Assembly: GCF_036417845.1 (NCBI RefSeq)
Contig: NC_089985.1
Span: 30,834,583-30,898,582, forward strand
Origin: Apteryx mantelli
Taxonomy: Eukaryota; Chordata; Aves; Apterygiformes; Apterygidae
DNA: 64,000 nucleotides
Direction of reading: 5' to 3'
The notes under the pieces were generated by a model. The model saw only the letters and a program-made list of their open reading frames with translations, was not told the DNA's origin and ran no database searches. A program made the position numbers and the translations under genes. Position 1 is the first letter of the stretch; every line of letters starts with the position of its first letter. This document shows, in pieces, positions 10,601 through 23,789 of the stretch.

Positions 10601-13600
10601 ACCGATCCTGCCACAGCACTCTGCTGGGTCCCCACTGCCCGCGTGCTTCTGGCCACGCAACACCCTGGCCAGGATGGGCATGGCCATGGGGATCATCTCC
10701 CCCAGGCACAACCCTGCCCCAGCGCACCCTTGGGTGCTCTGCCCGGGCAGGGGCTGGGCACGCAGCCAGAGCCCCAGGGCTCTGCGTGCAAACCCGCCTT
10801 TGCCCCCCGGCCGGGGATAGCTGGTGCCCGGAGGCCGCGCAGGGCTCCTGGAGCTGCTCCCAGCTCCTGTTGCAACTTGGCATCCAGCCACATGCCATGG
10901 GCTGCCTCCCCATCCCCATCCCTGTCCCCACCACGACGTGCGCCGGTGACCCAGAGCTGGGCTCGCACCCCTCCGCGGCCAGCTGCCAGCTCCCTCTTCC
11001 CTGGCCCGGGGGCTCTTGGACCCTGGTGAAAGCAGGTAATTTTGCTGTCCTGCCCGGGGCTGGTGCTGCATCCCGGGGGAGCAGCGCGCAGGCAGGCGGT
11101 AGGGCGTAAATCTCGCCTGGCTGCCGAGGCAGGGACGAGCAGGCTGCAGCTCAGCCCCGGGCAGCGGGCAGCTGGCCCAGCCGTGGCGAGCACGTGGGGC
11201 CGCCGGGCCAGGACACCCGGGTTCCCTCCGCGCCTCTTCCCCCAGCGAGCGCAGGACTGCAGCGAAGCTTCCCTGCGGCAGGCAGGCACCTGGCCCCTTC
11301 CCTGCCTGCGATGGAGATGCCGAGCCCGGGCACCAGCCCCGTGCTCTCTGCTGGGCCCTGGCTGCGTCCCTGCGGCATCGAGGGAGGTCTCTGCCCGGTT
11401 CCTGCTGGGGACCAGAGGCAGCAGCGTCCCCTGGGTACAGGGCTGTGACCGTCCCCAGGGAGACTACCCGGAGGTGGGGAACAGGGGTCTACCTGCTGCA
11501 TCAGCCCCGCAGAGCCTCGGCCAGCGCTCACCCATGGGCCATGCTTGCAGGCGCGAGCAGGTAAAAACAGGGCCAAAATCTGTATCTCCCCCTGACCCAC
11601 TTCTAACCCCCCGGGTCCCGCTGCCTCCCCAGGGCTGGGAAAAAAAAACAGGTGTCTGGGCTCTGCATCACCCACACACAAGCACCCCCACAGATGCTGT
11701 GGGTCCCTGGGGACGGTCCCAGGGCCTGGCTGGCTCCCCATCCTCGAGGACAGCAATGAGGACTAGGCTCTGCCTGCCTGCCCAGCTCACCCCTTTGAGG
11801 GTCCCCTGCATCGCTCCATCCTCGCACTGTCCTGGGACTGGGGGACGCGCAGGGCTGGTCCAGGCCACCCTGCAATGATGTCCCCAGGATGACTGGGGGC
11901 CAGCACGTACCCTGGGGGGTCATGGAGGGAGAGGGGCTCTGCCCATGCCTTCTCCTCGGCCAACAGCCTTCCTAGCAGGGCTGATGCAGACTAGGGACTG
12001 GCCTGCCTTTGCCCGGCGATGCCAGCTTGACCTCTCCCCAGGACCCGGGCACCACGTGAGCACGTGGGGAAGCTGCAGGGCTGGGGCATGATGAAGGGGT
12101 TTCGCTTCCCCTCGGGGCAACCTGAGGTTTAAACCCCATCATGCAGACACGCCGCCTCTCCAGCCCTCCTCCTCCACGTCATGCCTCTGGCCTTGTGTTG
12201 AAATTCCCTGCAGGGAACCCATCTGAGTGTCCCCAGGCTGGAGTGTGGCATCGCGTGGGGGGGATGCAGTGCCGCCGTGGGTTTGGGGGCCCTGGGAAAT
12301 AGCACAGCCCTTGCTGTGGCTCAGAGACCCTGCTCTGGCTAGGCTGGGGGTCCCAGGGCAGGACAGAGAGGCTGCAGGTTCAGTGATTGAAGACCATGGA
12401 CTCCAGCACGGGCAAAATCCCTGATGCTGATGGAGATAAGTAGGTGCTATGGTTTCCACCTGCAGACACAGCCCGGACCTGAGTGCTGCCCTCTGCCTAA
12501 AGACCCAGTTAAATCTCAGGCGAGGAGGCAGGGCAGTGATGCTGCATGAAGGAAGCACAAGAGGGACCTGATCATACCCCAGGATCACGTCCCCATCAGC
12601 TGGACCCCACGGCTCACTGCAGTGGCCACACAGGTACAGTGTGCTGTCCCCCTCACTGCCCCACCAGGCAAACGCAGACGGGACCTTGCGAGGACCAGCG
12701 CGAGGTGCTGGAGGGCCCTGCCCTGCAGGGTGCTGAGAACCTGCACCTTCATCTCACATGTGGATGGGTCCGTGGAGTGGGGCCAGCCCAGGCCAGAGCC
12801 TGGAGGGGAGCTCCAGGCGTGAGGAGGAGGAGGGTCTGGGTGCTGGGGCCCCAGTGCAGTGGCTCTGCCAGGGTGTCCCCAGCATGCCGGGAGAGCTGGG
12901 AAGGGACCGGGCTCCCTCTGCGGACAGTTACCACTCACTGCATCCGCCAGCAAAGCGGGCCGGGTGGCTGGATCTTGCGGGGCTCCTGCCCGCACCCCGT
13001 GGGGACAGCGCTGCGTGGGTCCCCTTGCCCCTCGCTCCGTGCCCAGAGACTGGCCGCTTAGCCGCAGCCGTGTGCGCTGAGCCCGGCTGGACTTGGCACC
13101 TGTCCCCCGGGCACGAGCCGCTCTTCCAGGCCGCTTCCTCCCTCTCCCCGGCACGGGCACCGGCACTCGCAGCTCCCGGGGCCGAGGCCCGCCTCCTCCA
13201 CACTTTGTGCGTGCAAGCTTGCCGTGTGCACTTGCACGGGTGTCGAGGTGCACGTGCGTGTGTGGGTCAGCCCGGTGCTGCTGGTGTGGACATCCGCCCC
13301 AGCGCCACCCAGTCTGCCCTTTGGAGAGCTTGCTCTTCCAGCCAAGCCCCAAAAGCATGGGGAGCTCCGGGCCTCTGGTGGCTCTCACATGTGCTGTTGG
13401 CAGATGGCTCCCTTCAGGGTTGTTCACAGCAGGTAACAGCCAAAAATCCCTTCCCTGTGCCGCTGGGGGTGTCCCCGAGCCTGGAAACAAGCTTGGGAGC
13501 ACCTCTGTCTCGTGACCGCTGTGGGGCCCAGCCAGGCTCCCTGTCACAAAGCTGCCTGCCTGCAGAACTCGCACCCTGGCCAGGCTCGCCATCCGCCTTC

Positions 13601-16240
13601 GGAGCTCTTACTGCGACTTGGTGGCAGCAAGGGACACTGAGGCCAGAGGGGAGTGTTGCAAAAGGCTGGGCCAGGGGATCATCCGGGGACACGGCCCCTG
13701 TGGGGCCAGTGTGTGACACCCGGGTGATGGACATGCAGGGCCCGTACAGGCTGGCCAGCCCTGAGCTCCTGCTGCTCACAGCTGGCATGGTTTAGGTTTT
13801 TTGGGTCCAGGAGGCAGGGATCTGGGGACAATCTGGGGGGTGCAAGGCTTGGTGTCAGTGGGCTGAGGGGCAGCACGTTTACGGGAGCACATGGGGCTGT
13901 CCCAGCTGTTCCCCAGGCTGGGAAGAGGATGAGGAGATTTTCCAAGCATCTCCCTGCAGAGACGGTGCAAAAATGGCACTCCTGACTCCGACCACAGCCC
14001 ATCCAGCCCAGTTCCTGTTCCCTGATCATCGCTGGGGCTATTTCTTAGGGAAAAAATAAACTATAAGTAGTAGGAAGCCATCCTTTGCTGTGCATCTTGT
14101 TTCCCCTCCAAACAGCTGGGGAAGTTGAGGTTTGGGACAGCCCACGAGAATCAAAGCTGTGCTACATTGCTCCAGGACGGGCTCTGGGACTTGTCCCAAG
14201 CATCCTTGGCCCATATTGGGCCAGATTTCAGAACAGACGCCCACTGCCCTTACTGGGTCCCAGACGTGGGATAGCCAGCATCTGTGTGGCCACAACACAC
14301 CTCCTCCCCACTCAGGGCTTTGCAGGACCATCCATTTCCCTAAACTCCACGGCAGAGAGCCGGGAAGGGGATCTCTTTGCAGGATGCAGGCATGGGGAAG
14401 CACAGACAGCCCCGAGCAAGATGCGCTCTCCGTGCAGTGTAAGTATCTGCCTAATTCGCCTTCGTTGCAGGCTGGCAGGGAGAAGACCCACAGTAGTGGG
14501 TTTCCCAGCTGGGGAGAAGCAATATGACAATGCAAAAGTTGAACAAATGCAGGCTGATGGCACGTGGCGTAGGGTCCCACAGCAGAGCCCCGGGCTCTCT
14601 GGGTGAGTTTGAGGCATGCGGGACCTCTGCAGGTCGCTCCTCTCCTCCCGGCCTGCATTCGTGAGCTGTTTGGGCAGGGGCCCTTGTCCAACAAGGCTGA
14701 CGTCCACGGGGGGATGAGTCAAGGGAGGTGACACGGGCAATCACGGGCTGGTGAGTGTCACATCTGTCCAGGAGAAATGGGGGGAAACCGAGATGGGATG
14801 TGACTAATGAAGACTGAATTGATAAGGAACCTAATGCCCCTTCCCTTTGCCTCATGGAAACCAACAGGGTCCCTTGGTGACACGATAAAATACACGTGAT
14901 AAAGACACCGGGGAGAGGGTGTGTTTCAGGGTTTGATAGTGGTCCGGTAAGATGAGCACGGTGCCATGTTCATGCCGCGCGAGGGGCTGCAACCTGCTGA
15001 TGGGTGACTGTCAGGACACCTTTGTGAAGGCACCAGCACGGGATGGCAGCTGCCGGGGGAGCCACCGAGATCTGCAGGTGCCTTGAGGTGGCTCTGCGTT
15101 CCACCCATGGAGCTGGGAGGGGCTGCGGTGAATGATCTAAGGAGGAGAGCAGCCGCAGGAGGGAGAGCGTGAGGCAGCTGGACTTGCTTGTAGGATGGGA
15201 GTGGAGGTGCGGAGGGACTCGGCTTCCTGGGACCTGCCAGGCCGAGTGAGGCAAGATGAGATGGCAGCAGCTGGGGCCAAAACTGGACAAATCGATTAGC
15301 AACTGAGGGCATGCTTTCTGCAGCAAGGGGACAGGGACGGGGATGGGGCAGAGCCTGCCCAGATGCAGGGTCATCCTGCAGTGAGCGTGCGGAGGACAGC
15401 GCACGGGCCGGGGGGGGTCACTGCCCCATGGCCTAGGCACGGCGCTAGGCAAAGCCGGCCTCAGAAGAGGCCAGGGAAGGACGGGCTGAGGCAGCAAGTC
15501 CCCTGCTGCCACCAGAGGGAGGCAAACACCGTGACAGCGGCCGGGCGCTGTGCTGGGGACAGGCACCAGGGCTGGGGACAGGAGTGAGGCATCAGCACAT
15601 CCTGGCCTGTTCGCTTCCCAAGCGCTGCTTCATCCCCAATGCTGCGTCATCCTGGGACGCGCGGGTGGAGGGGACACGGAGACACAGCCAAAACCTGCCG
15701 GAGCTGGGACAGCATGCCCACAGCCCTGGCCAAGCTCTGACCCACAATTTCGGGTCACAGCCTGAGGGTTGTTTCTTACCCCTGCCTGTGGCCGTAACCC
15801 ATATGGACATGGAGGTGGCTGGGTCTGGCTTTGTGCACCCCCTGCGCCCAGCACTGAGGCCCGGGGCACAGATGGGTCAGGTTGGCCCGGGATGGTTTGG
15901 GTTTGGGGCTGGGGGAGATGCAGACCTGGACTTGCCTTTCCGAACCCCTCCGACACCAGCCAGCCAGCGTCAGCGGCACGGGCATGGCGCTGGCACCGAG
16001 GCCGTGCCCTGGGCATTGTCCCCAGGAGCCGTGCCCCTCCAGGGTGCCGGTCACCTCCTGCCCTCCACAAGGGACCCAGGGGTCAGGGCGTCCCCCCCAT
16101 GCCTCGCACCCTGCAGCAGGGTGCTTCCTGGGGGTGCCCCAACCAGGGGCACATCTGGCGCCAGCTGTGCGCACCCTCTGCCCCCGGCCAGGGCGGCTGT
16201 GCCGGCAAGCTGCCCCGCGAGCGCTGGACGGTGGCTGGGT
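7662..16240. other. Gene-free G+C-rich stretch
   Basis: No exon, RNA gene or transposon could be supported. Many frames are open but lack domain content. The 13800-14900 part is slightly less G+C-rich; neither it nor the rest matches a repeat family I know. Short homopolymers occur, such as the C and T-C tract ending at about 7502 and the A8 run at 11640. Confidence 0.45.
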
Positions 16241-16244
16241 GTGT

Positions 16245-16320
16245 CTCCGGCTAAATTTAAAGGACTTTGTGGTATAAATATCCTTGGCCATAAATAAACA
16301 GAGAGGCTAGATGTTTATCA
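16245..16320. promoter_or_regulatory. A+T-rich island, candidate conserved noncoding element
   Basis: A short A+T-rich block stands out in G+C-rich surroundings. It contains TATAAATA, CCATAAATAAACA and TTTATCAGG in close order, i.e. a TATA-like word, a forkhead-like word and a GATA-like word (TTATCA). A+T islands of this kind in G+C-rich DNA are often conserved enhancers; conservation itself cannot be judged from one sequence. Confidence 0.3.
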
Positions 16321-16748
16321 GGGCCTTCCTGGCAGCCTCGCTACAGCGGCCTGGGCACCCGGCGCCGTCCCTGCGGTCCTCCCCGTGCCGTCACCTCTGC
16401 CGGGAGCACGGCCAGGTCTTGCGGTGCTCAGCAGGAATGTGGGGACGGGGTCCTGCCCCGTGCCATGGTCTGGCCCTGCTCCCACTGGGCTCTCAGGGGA
16501 AAAGATCCAGCAAATATTGTTCCTTGGCCAAAAATGTTGACTCTGGCTGTTTGCTCGTGGGGAGCGGGGATGGCCCCGGGCTCGGTGCAGCTCACCTGGC
16601 ACAAATTCGCCTGTTTGCCCAGGGCCCTGCACCGTGGGAATGGGCCTGGCTGGGGATGGGAGGTGCATGGAAGTGGGGTTGGCACCTGGTGTGGTGGGCC
16701 TGGGGATCCTGGAGCACTTCTGGCAGGGCTATGAGGATGCTGCAAGCA

Positions 16749-16895
16749 TCACTGGCCTGGCCCTGGGGACCCTATGGGCCCTGCTGGCCTGGCCCCAGGT
16801 CCCCACGAGCCCCGCTGGCCTGTCCTCAGGTCCCCATGGGCCCCGCTGGCCTGTACCCAGGTCCCCATGGGCCCCGCTGGCCTGGCCCCAGAGAT
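16749..16895. repeat. 31-bp minisatellite, about five copies
   Basis: A unit resembling CCCGCTGGCCTG, then CCCAGGTCCCCATGGG, repeats with the CTGGCC core at 16752, 16784, 16815, 16846 and 16877, giving a spacing of 31-32 bp. The middle three copies are nearly identical and the outer ones diverged. It lies in G+C-rich noncoding sequence. Confidence 0.85.
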
Positions 16896-16999
16896 GGTGC
16901 AGGGGGTGGCCGGGCTGGCGCTGCACCGTGGGGACAGCCCGGGGGGCAGCCGGGGGGCAGGCCAGAGCCCCAATAGGGGGAGGAGTCAGTGTCACAATG

Positions 17000-17560
17000 A
17001 GGGGCGGGGCCATCGGCACAGGGGCGGGGCCAGGGCAAGACCCAGCAGCGGGGGCAGCCCCGGAGCCTCCCCGACGGCCCAGCAGCGGCTCCCACGGGGC
17101 GCCCGGCGCCTGCAGGCTGCCGTGGTCCCCCAGCGCGAGCACCCCGCCCGGCTGCCCCGGGGCTGCGGCGCCGGCCCCCGCCTGGGCGCTCCTCGGCCGG
17201 GGCGCTGGCCGGGGGCGCGCACGTGGGCTGCGCTTGCGCCCGCACCCCGCGGCAAGCGGCGGCGAGGGTGCACGCGTGTGCATTTGCGTGCACGCCGGCA
17301 CGTGCGCCAACGCCAGCCGGAGCCCCGACCCGGCCAGATGCACTCGCCGTCCCGGCACGGAGCCACCGGGATGGCCGCGACCGGCCGCAGGGCTCCGCAG
17401 ACGGCGGCACGGGGCTGCAGGCAGCGCTGCAGCGATGCCGCCTTGAGCAAAGCGCCGGGGGGCCGTGCCGGGGGCGGGCAGAGCGCCAGCCGCGCGTCGG
17501 AGAGGAGTGAGGGAAAACCGCCGGCACGTCGGCATCCGGTAAAAGTCCACCTGAATTTCC
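17000..17560. promoter_or_regulatory. CpG-rich block, possible CpG island
   Basis: CpG density rises sharply here (GCGCGCACG, CCGGCACG, GGCGGCG words), beginning with two GGGGCGGGGCC Sp1-type GC boxes at about 17003-17033. No start codon with a convincing reading frame or donor was found. It could be a promoter of an unrecognised or noncoding transcript, or simply locally high G+C. Confidence 0.35.
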
Positions 17561-17629
17561 TTGGAGCGCGTCGCCGGCCCTGGCAAACTGCTCCCGGCTG
17601 GCGTGGTGCCGGCCTCCTCGCCATCTGCA

Positions 17630-17765
17630 GCGCGGGGTTAATGAGTAGCTCCAGGGTACACAACTGGAGGGTCATTAAACAGCAGTCGAACAAGCCGGGG
17701 CTGCCAGCAGCCCTGGGACAAAGGGGGCTGATTCACTGTTTGCCCTGTGACAATATTTACCGCGG
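17630..17765. promoter_or_regulatory. Candidate conserved noncoding element
   Basis: This A+T-richer block follows the CpG-rich segment directly. It contains GGTTAATGAG, GGTCATTAAAC, GGGACAAAGG (SOX or nuclear-receptor like), CTGATTCA and TGACAATATTTACC (forkhead-like). Such clustering of transcription-factor-like words with few CpGs suggests an enhancer. Conservation is unverified. Confidence 0.3.
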
Positions 17766-17769
17766 CCGG

Positions 17770-20199
17770 GAGCGAGGGAATGTTTGCGCGGGGCAGGACG
17801 GCGGGGCGACACGGAGCCCGGGCAGGGGCGGGCAGCACGCCGGCCCCGGAGGGCACCGCGCTGCCGGGAGGCCGCCGGCCTGCCGGCTCCACGGGGCATC
17901 CCCGTGCCCCCCACCCCGGGGACCGAGGCCGCCAAGCTGCCCGGGGCCGGGCTCCGCACCCGACCTCCCCGACCCCAGCGGCCGGACTCCAGCGTCCTCG
18001 CCTGCCCCGCTGTCCTCACGGGCCTTTTACCCAAGGCTGCTCCCCAGAGAGGTGACGGGGATGGGGGCACCTCGCTGAAATGGGGAAGCTCCCCCCCCAG
18101 GGAGCATCTGCCCCCAGACTCATGTGGGGCTCTGGGCTAGCTGGGAGGGATGCTTGGGGGGCAGTGTGACCTGCGTCACCACTGAGCTGCTCCCGCGTCC
18201 CCCTTTGCTGGCCCGGGGGAGCTCACACGTCTGCAGCAAGCTGGGGGAGGGGGGGTGTTTATTAGTTAGCAAACTGCCTAATTGGCCCTGGCTGAAGATG
18301 CATTGGGGCACTGGTGTGCAGGCAGCTCCAGGGCTCGGACACCAGCATGGGAGCATGCTGAACTGGCCGCTTCCCCCCAGGAGACACTAAAGGCCTCCAG
18401 GGAAGATGCTGCTTCATGCCTGCACCCCAGAGCCTGCCCCACAGCCGGGACCCCCCATGCAGCGGTGACAGACTGGGGCACATGGGCTACACCGTCCCCA
18501 CAAGCCCTCGAGCCGCTCCGGCTTCCATCCTCTCGGAGCTGCCTGGCCCAGCTGCCCTGGCCAGGCCAAGCCTTTTCCTGCAGCGGCCCCACGCCAGCCC
18601 CTTCTCTCTGCCCCCAGCAGGATCCCCCCAATGGACTCGCGGGGCCCGGAGCTGCTGGCCCTGAGTTATTCCTGGCCGGTGGCCGTGGGGAGCAGGAAGC
18701 GCCCTCCAGCTCACCCCGTCACGTGTCTCCGCCAGGGGACCGTGCTGGCCCTGGCGGGGCTGCGTGTGCCTGGCCCTGGGGCGGGAGAGCAGCAGGGATC
18801 AACCCGGGCTTCCTCCCCAGATAGCTGCGCTCCGGCCTGGCTGCAGCATCCGAGGGGTGCATCCGGGTTAGCACCCGTGGGGCAAAGGAGTCCCCATCAC
18901 GCACCCGCACCGGCCCCAGCCCCGCTGCAGGGCTGGCTGTGCCAATCTCTGCCCCACGGCACTCCTGGTGCCCCAGGCCCCACTGATGGGGGCTGCCTGC
19001 AGCAGGCTCCCCGCTCGGGTGCTGCAAAGCGATGTCACCGTGGCCCTGCACAGACGCCACGCAGCGCCCTGGGCACCCCGGCCCCCCTGGCCTCCAGCCC
19101 AGCTCCCCCCACCGCTGCCTGGGGCTGAGCACCGGGTAATGCGGGCACGGGACCGTTGGATGCAGGGTGCAGGGTGCAGGGGCCATGTGGGACCAATTTG
19201 AAGGTCTCGGTGCAGGATCAGCGCCTCGGTGCTGGCTGCCCGTGGGCTCGGAGCAGGGTGCCCCAGCAGCCCCAAAGCCCCCGCCCCACGGCCGGCTCGC
19301 TGCCAAGCCCCTGCGCCGCCCGCGTGGCGTGCGCGGCCTCACTGCAGGCCGGCTCACCTGCGCACACCGCTCCCTGCCCTGCGAGACCCGGGGCCTCGCG
19401 GCTCAGGGCGGAGGGGAGCGGATGCCTTTCCAGGTGGAGGATTTCTCTCCTCGGGAGCAGTGAATTATCTCCAGCCCGTCGCACACGATCCGTCTGCATC
19501 TCCATCCACCCGCTTGCCAGGCTGCACCGGTGGGTGCCTGCCAGGATGCACCGGGCTCGCCGGGGACCCGGCGCAGGGTCCCATCCGAGCACCCTCTGGG
19601 TGTCCCCATGGCCTTGCACCTTCGCGGGTCAGCGGCGCGGGCTGCAGCAGCCGGGTGGCCTCTGCAGCGCCCCACAGATCCTTTCCCTCGGGACGATAAG
19701 GCAGCAAGTGGGTGCAGCCCTGGCCCCGCACCATCAGCACAGCCAGGAACATGGACCCCGGGCAGCACCGAAGCGTGCCCCAGCGCCAGCTGCGCACACT
19801 CAGCTAAACAAGGACCGGCACCACCGTCCCCAAAAACCTCAGAGCACACTCAGCACCCACGGCAGGGCAGGGGCCGGTCCTGCTCCTGCATCCAGGGCTG
19901 GTCTGTCCTGGCTGCTCCTGGGTACAGAGCCGGGCTCAGCCCATGCAGAGCCAGACCCCGTCCCTGGGTCCCGCGGCCACGGGCTCAAACTGACATGCTG
20001 GGGCTGGAGAGCTGGAGCCAGGATTCCCGCATTCCTGGCCCTGCTCCGGCAGACGGAGCATCCCCCTTCCCGCGGCACCACGGGGGGGTGGGAGCAGAGC
20101 CGCGATGTGCTGAGTTTGGCTCTTTGGTACCCGCTCTTTGCCCGGAGCTTCCTCACCCACCTGCCTCCGTCGGGGGCAGGAGTGCGGGGGACAAAAGCC
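17770..20199. other. Gene-free G+C-rich stretch
   Basis: Nothing beyond compositional open frames was seen. No repeat family was recognised and no splice-bounded coding segment could be argued. Confidence 0.4.
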
Positions 20200-20345
20200 T
20201 GTCATTACCCAGAGAATGGGAGCCTCCCTGCGCCCAGAGACAGACCCCCTGCCCGGATAATCACACGGCCCCTCGTTAACCAGCCCCTCCGACTCACCCC
20301 TGATTAAGGGGAACAGCAGGGGATCTAATTACAGACAAAATGAGA
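20200..20345. promoter_or_regulatory. Candidate regulatory element with homeodomain-like words
   Basis: A short low-CpG island carries GATAATC, CGTTAACC, CTGATTAAGG and CTAATTACAG within about 80 bp. These are GATA-like, HNF1/MYB-like, bicoid-type and homeodomain-type words. Function is inferred only from motif clustering. Confidence 0.25.
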
Positions 20346-23230
20346 GGCCGGGCGCAGCGGCATCCTGCTCTACCTGTCCTGGCCCCAGGTGAGCAGCACT
20401 TCAGCGGGGCTGAGCCCCACGGCCACTGGCTATGGGGACACCGGCTCCTGCTGGAGCGGGGCCGGGGCAGGATGGCCCCCCAGCAGCCGTGCAGTCACCA
20501 CCGAGCTGGGAGGGAGCAGAGCTGCCCTGTGCTCGCGCTGAGCCCACGAAACACCCGCTGCAGGGCCAAGCCTGGCAGCTGCCTCGTCCCCTCTCCCTGC
20601 ACCCGTGACAGTTCCCCCGCAGGGTCCTCTGTCCCACTCAGGTCTCCCCAGCACGGCTGCCCCGATGCCCCCAGCCCAACCCACTCCCTGGGGACCCACT
20701 GCATGGGACCGCATGAGCTGGGCACCCAAACCTGCAGCCTGCACGCAGCACCGGCGCCCAGGCGAGCCGGGGAGCGGGGACACCCAGGAGCCTCCGTGGG
20801 GAAGGATGGCCCTGGGCAGACGCTATCTGCTTTGGGTCCGCACCGAGGGGCAGCCCAGATGCCTTCCCCTGCCCCCATGCTCGCTCCCTGGGAGCATGTG
20901 GCCTCGCCACTGGGCCCAAAATCTTTGTCCCTCTGGACGGTGCATCCTCACTCCTGGTGCTGGGAAGGAAGGGGTGCAGGGCAGGCTGTGGGAGCTGGGC
21001 AGGGAAGGGTTACAGCCGCAGTGGGAAGCGGTTCTCAGGCCTTCCCAGCAGGAGCTGTGGGGCTCATTAAAGCCGATGGCAATGGCAGGGATGGGAGGAC
21101 CTTCATTAGGGATGGAGAGCTGGGTTTGCCCCAGCCAGCCTCCGGGCACCGCGGGGCTCTATCCCTCCTCTGCCAGCCCCAATCCGGCCTCACTCGCTCT
21201 GCACTCTTAGGGCCCTGCCCGCCGCCCCGGGGAGACCCTGAGCCAGCAGCGGGGCCGGGTGCCCTGCTGCCCCGTCCTGGCGGGCTGCTGCGGAGGTGCC
21301 ACCCGTCGCTTTGCACCCTGCAAAACTGCACTGACTGATGCAGGCTGCCCCCGAGCCAGGCGGGTGCCAGCACAAGGTGCTGCCCGGCAGAGCCGCCCAG
21401 TGCTGGGTTATGCGACCGCAATAAATCCCCTGGGCTTTAACTGGTGCCAGATGCTCCTTGGGCCAGTGTGCCCGGGGGGATGGAGCCCTGGCTGGCGCAG
21501 GAGAGTGGTGCCTGGAGACAGCGTCCCCGCACCCCTGCGTGTTGCGGGCCAGACGTGAGCAACACCAGTGCCTCAAATGTTGCAGCTGAGAGACCAGCCA
21601 GGCACCGCCAGGGCAGGGGCTGAAGCCTCTGTCCCCATCGGGGGATTGCCCCAGCTGGGCCCCTGTGTCACCCTGGGGACAGCGGGGCGGCCGGGGCAGC
21701 TCCCACGCTCCGCAGGCATCACCCGCTCCGGGCAGGAGAGCAGCCACCCCCGTGGGTAATTACAGACCCCGTCAGCAGGGCTAATAGCGGGTTGTGGGAA
21801 TAAACGGAGCAGGTCTGAGCGCCCGGGGGCCGGTGTCACACCTGGGCTGGCTGGAGCCCACGTCCTGCCCCTGGGCCACGCAGCAGCTCGCGGCTGAGAG
21901 GCACAGCCCGGCCGGGGGTGACCCGGCACTGCCGGGCAGGGGGGGTGTCCAGCGGGGGCGTCCCTGCAGAGGGGACGTCTGGCCTGGCTGCTGGGGACAC
22001 TGGAATGGTTTGGCATCCAGCCTGGCACCTCCGTGACAACCAAGCCCTAACCCTGCTCTTCCCAAAGGGTGCTCCGGGATGTGCGGGGCCGGGCAGGGCT
22101 GCAGGGTCCATGCCCACGGCCGCTCCTGGTTTAACCCAGCAAGGCTTTTCCTCCACAGTCGCCTCGGTTTCCCCATTTGGAGAAGGAGAGGCAGGAGAGT
22201 GGGTGCCGTGAGCTGTTGCACTGCCATGGCAGGAGCCGCGGCGTGGCCCGAATTGTCCCAGGCACCCTGCGGGGACAGCAAGGCACGGCAGGGCTCGGCA
22301 TGGCAAACGGGCTCCCACGCGCCCGCCCACGGCCACGGCTGTGCCACGCGCTCACAAACACGTCCTCACCCCCAAAGCGGTGCTGCGGGGTGGGGGGCCT
22401 CCGGGCAGGGAGGGGTTTCCCGTAGGCAGCGTGAATTTGGCCAGATGTCCCACCAGCAGCAGCCGGCTGCACCGGGAGCCCTCCCAGCCTCGTCGTGGCC
22501 GTCCCCGAGCCGCAGGCGCAGAGCGGGGTGACGACCACGGCCCCAGGCCCCCGAGCATCCCCGGGGCCCCCTACCCCTCCGGGGCTGCAGGCACCGGGCA
22601 GCGCCATCCGTCCCTCCAGCACATCCCGGAGCCGATGGCGCCCGCGCCGCCCGCCCGGGCCTGACTCGCCGAGCCAGTCCAGCTGCCCCAACCGCCCTGC
22701 GGAGGGGCAGCCGGTTTCTCCCGCACCTCCCGGGCCCCGGCGTGACTCAGCGCCCACTCGGAGCCGGCACTCGCAGCCCGGCTGCCCTCACCTGCCCACC
22801 CCGTGCCGGGCACCCGGCCGCATCCGCAGCTCCCGGCCCAGCGGCGCAGGCAGCGTGCCCGGTGCGGGGAGCCGGCCCACGCTGGGGCGGGATGCAGGGA
22901 GCCGGGGCAGCCAGCAGGGGCCCGGCCGGTGCTTCGCCCCAGCCTGGTGCTCCAGGAACTTGCCCATCCGGATGGGGAAGAGGCAGGTGCCAAGCAGCCA
23001 TCCGGGAAATCGCAGCAAGACCCAACACGACTGGCCTGACAGGCTGGGAAAGAGCCGGAAAGAGACAGGCTGTCCCATGTGTCACGGCTTGGAGCCCCGG
23101 CTCCTGGGAGAGGCACCAGGAACATCTCCGGGCTGCACCCAAGCCACCTGCTTTCACCGGCAGCCCCGGGAACCTGCTGCGGAGAGAGCTGGCAATGCGC
23201 ACGGTTACACGTGCCCTGCGCCAAGAACAG
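20346..23230. other. Gene-free G+C-rich stretch
   Basis: No exon or RNA gene could be supported. CpG density climbs from about 22600 to 22950 without an identifiable transcript start. Confidence 0.4.
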
Positions 23231-23239
23231 CTACCTGGG

Positions 23240-23680
23240 ACGCCTGGGTGTGCATGCACGCCGCGCACACGGATACACGCACAGATACTGCACGCATCTT
23301 GCAGCGCGCGCCCCCACGGCACACACACTCAACGCACGTGCAGCCCACAGGCGTGCCCCAAGCGCTCGGCACATACGCGAGCATCCCATGCACACGCATG
23401 CCCATCCTGCGCGTGCCCCCCTCCGCGCACGCGTCCCCTCATCCGAATGCACGCACACCCCTTACACGCTTCCACACCCTACACGCAGGCATGCACCCCC
23501 CCACATATATGCGTGTCCCCTGCTGACCCTACATACGTGCATACCCCACAAACACACCCTACGTGTGCACATGCCCTCACATGCATGCACACACCGCATG
23601 CGTCCCCTCGCCCCACTCCTCCCCCTGCCCCACGGCTCCGTTCAGGCTTGTATGTGCACGCCACGCTGCACACAGACAAA
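23240..23680. repeat. CA/C-rich low-complexity tract
   Basis: The plus strand is rich in CACACG, GCACAC and CACGC words over about 440 bp, a degenerate CA-type tract like that at 6181-6720 but without a TG-rich counterpart. Open frames through it are repeat artefacts. Confidence 0.7.
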
Positions 23681-23789
23681 TAACCTAAGTGCAGATACTG
23701 CGTGCATCGTGCTGGCCCCCCGGCCCTGCCCCGCTCCTCTCGCTGGGGTTGCCCCGGCAGCGGCTGCTCTGCCCCACGGTGTCCCTGGA

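Noticed and set aside
15509-15523. CTCF-like word CCACCAGAGGGAGGC
   Set aside because: It resembles the core but lacks the usual GC at the end, and a single motif in 43 kb of G+C-rich DNA is weak evidence.
16774-18078. A 434-codon plus-strand open frame
   Set aside because: It begins in the 31-bp minisatellite and continues through CpG-rich DNA, with no domain and with competing open frames on both strands.
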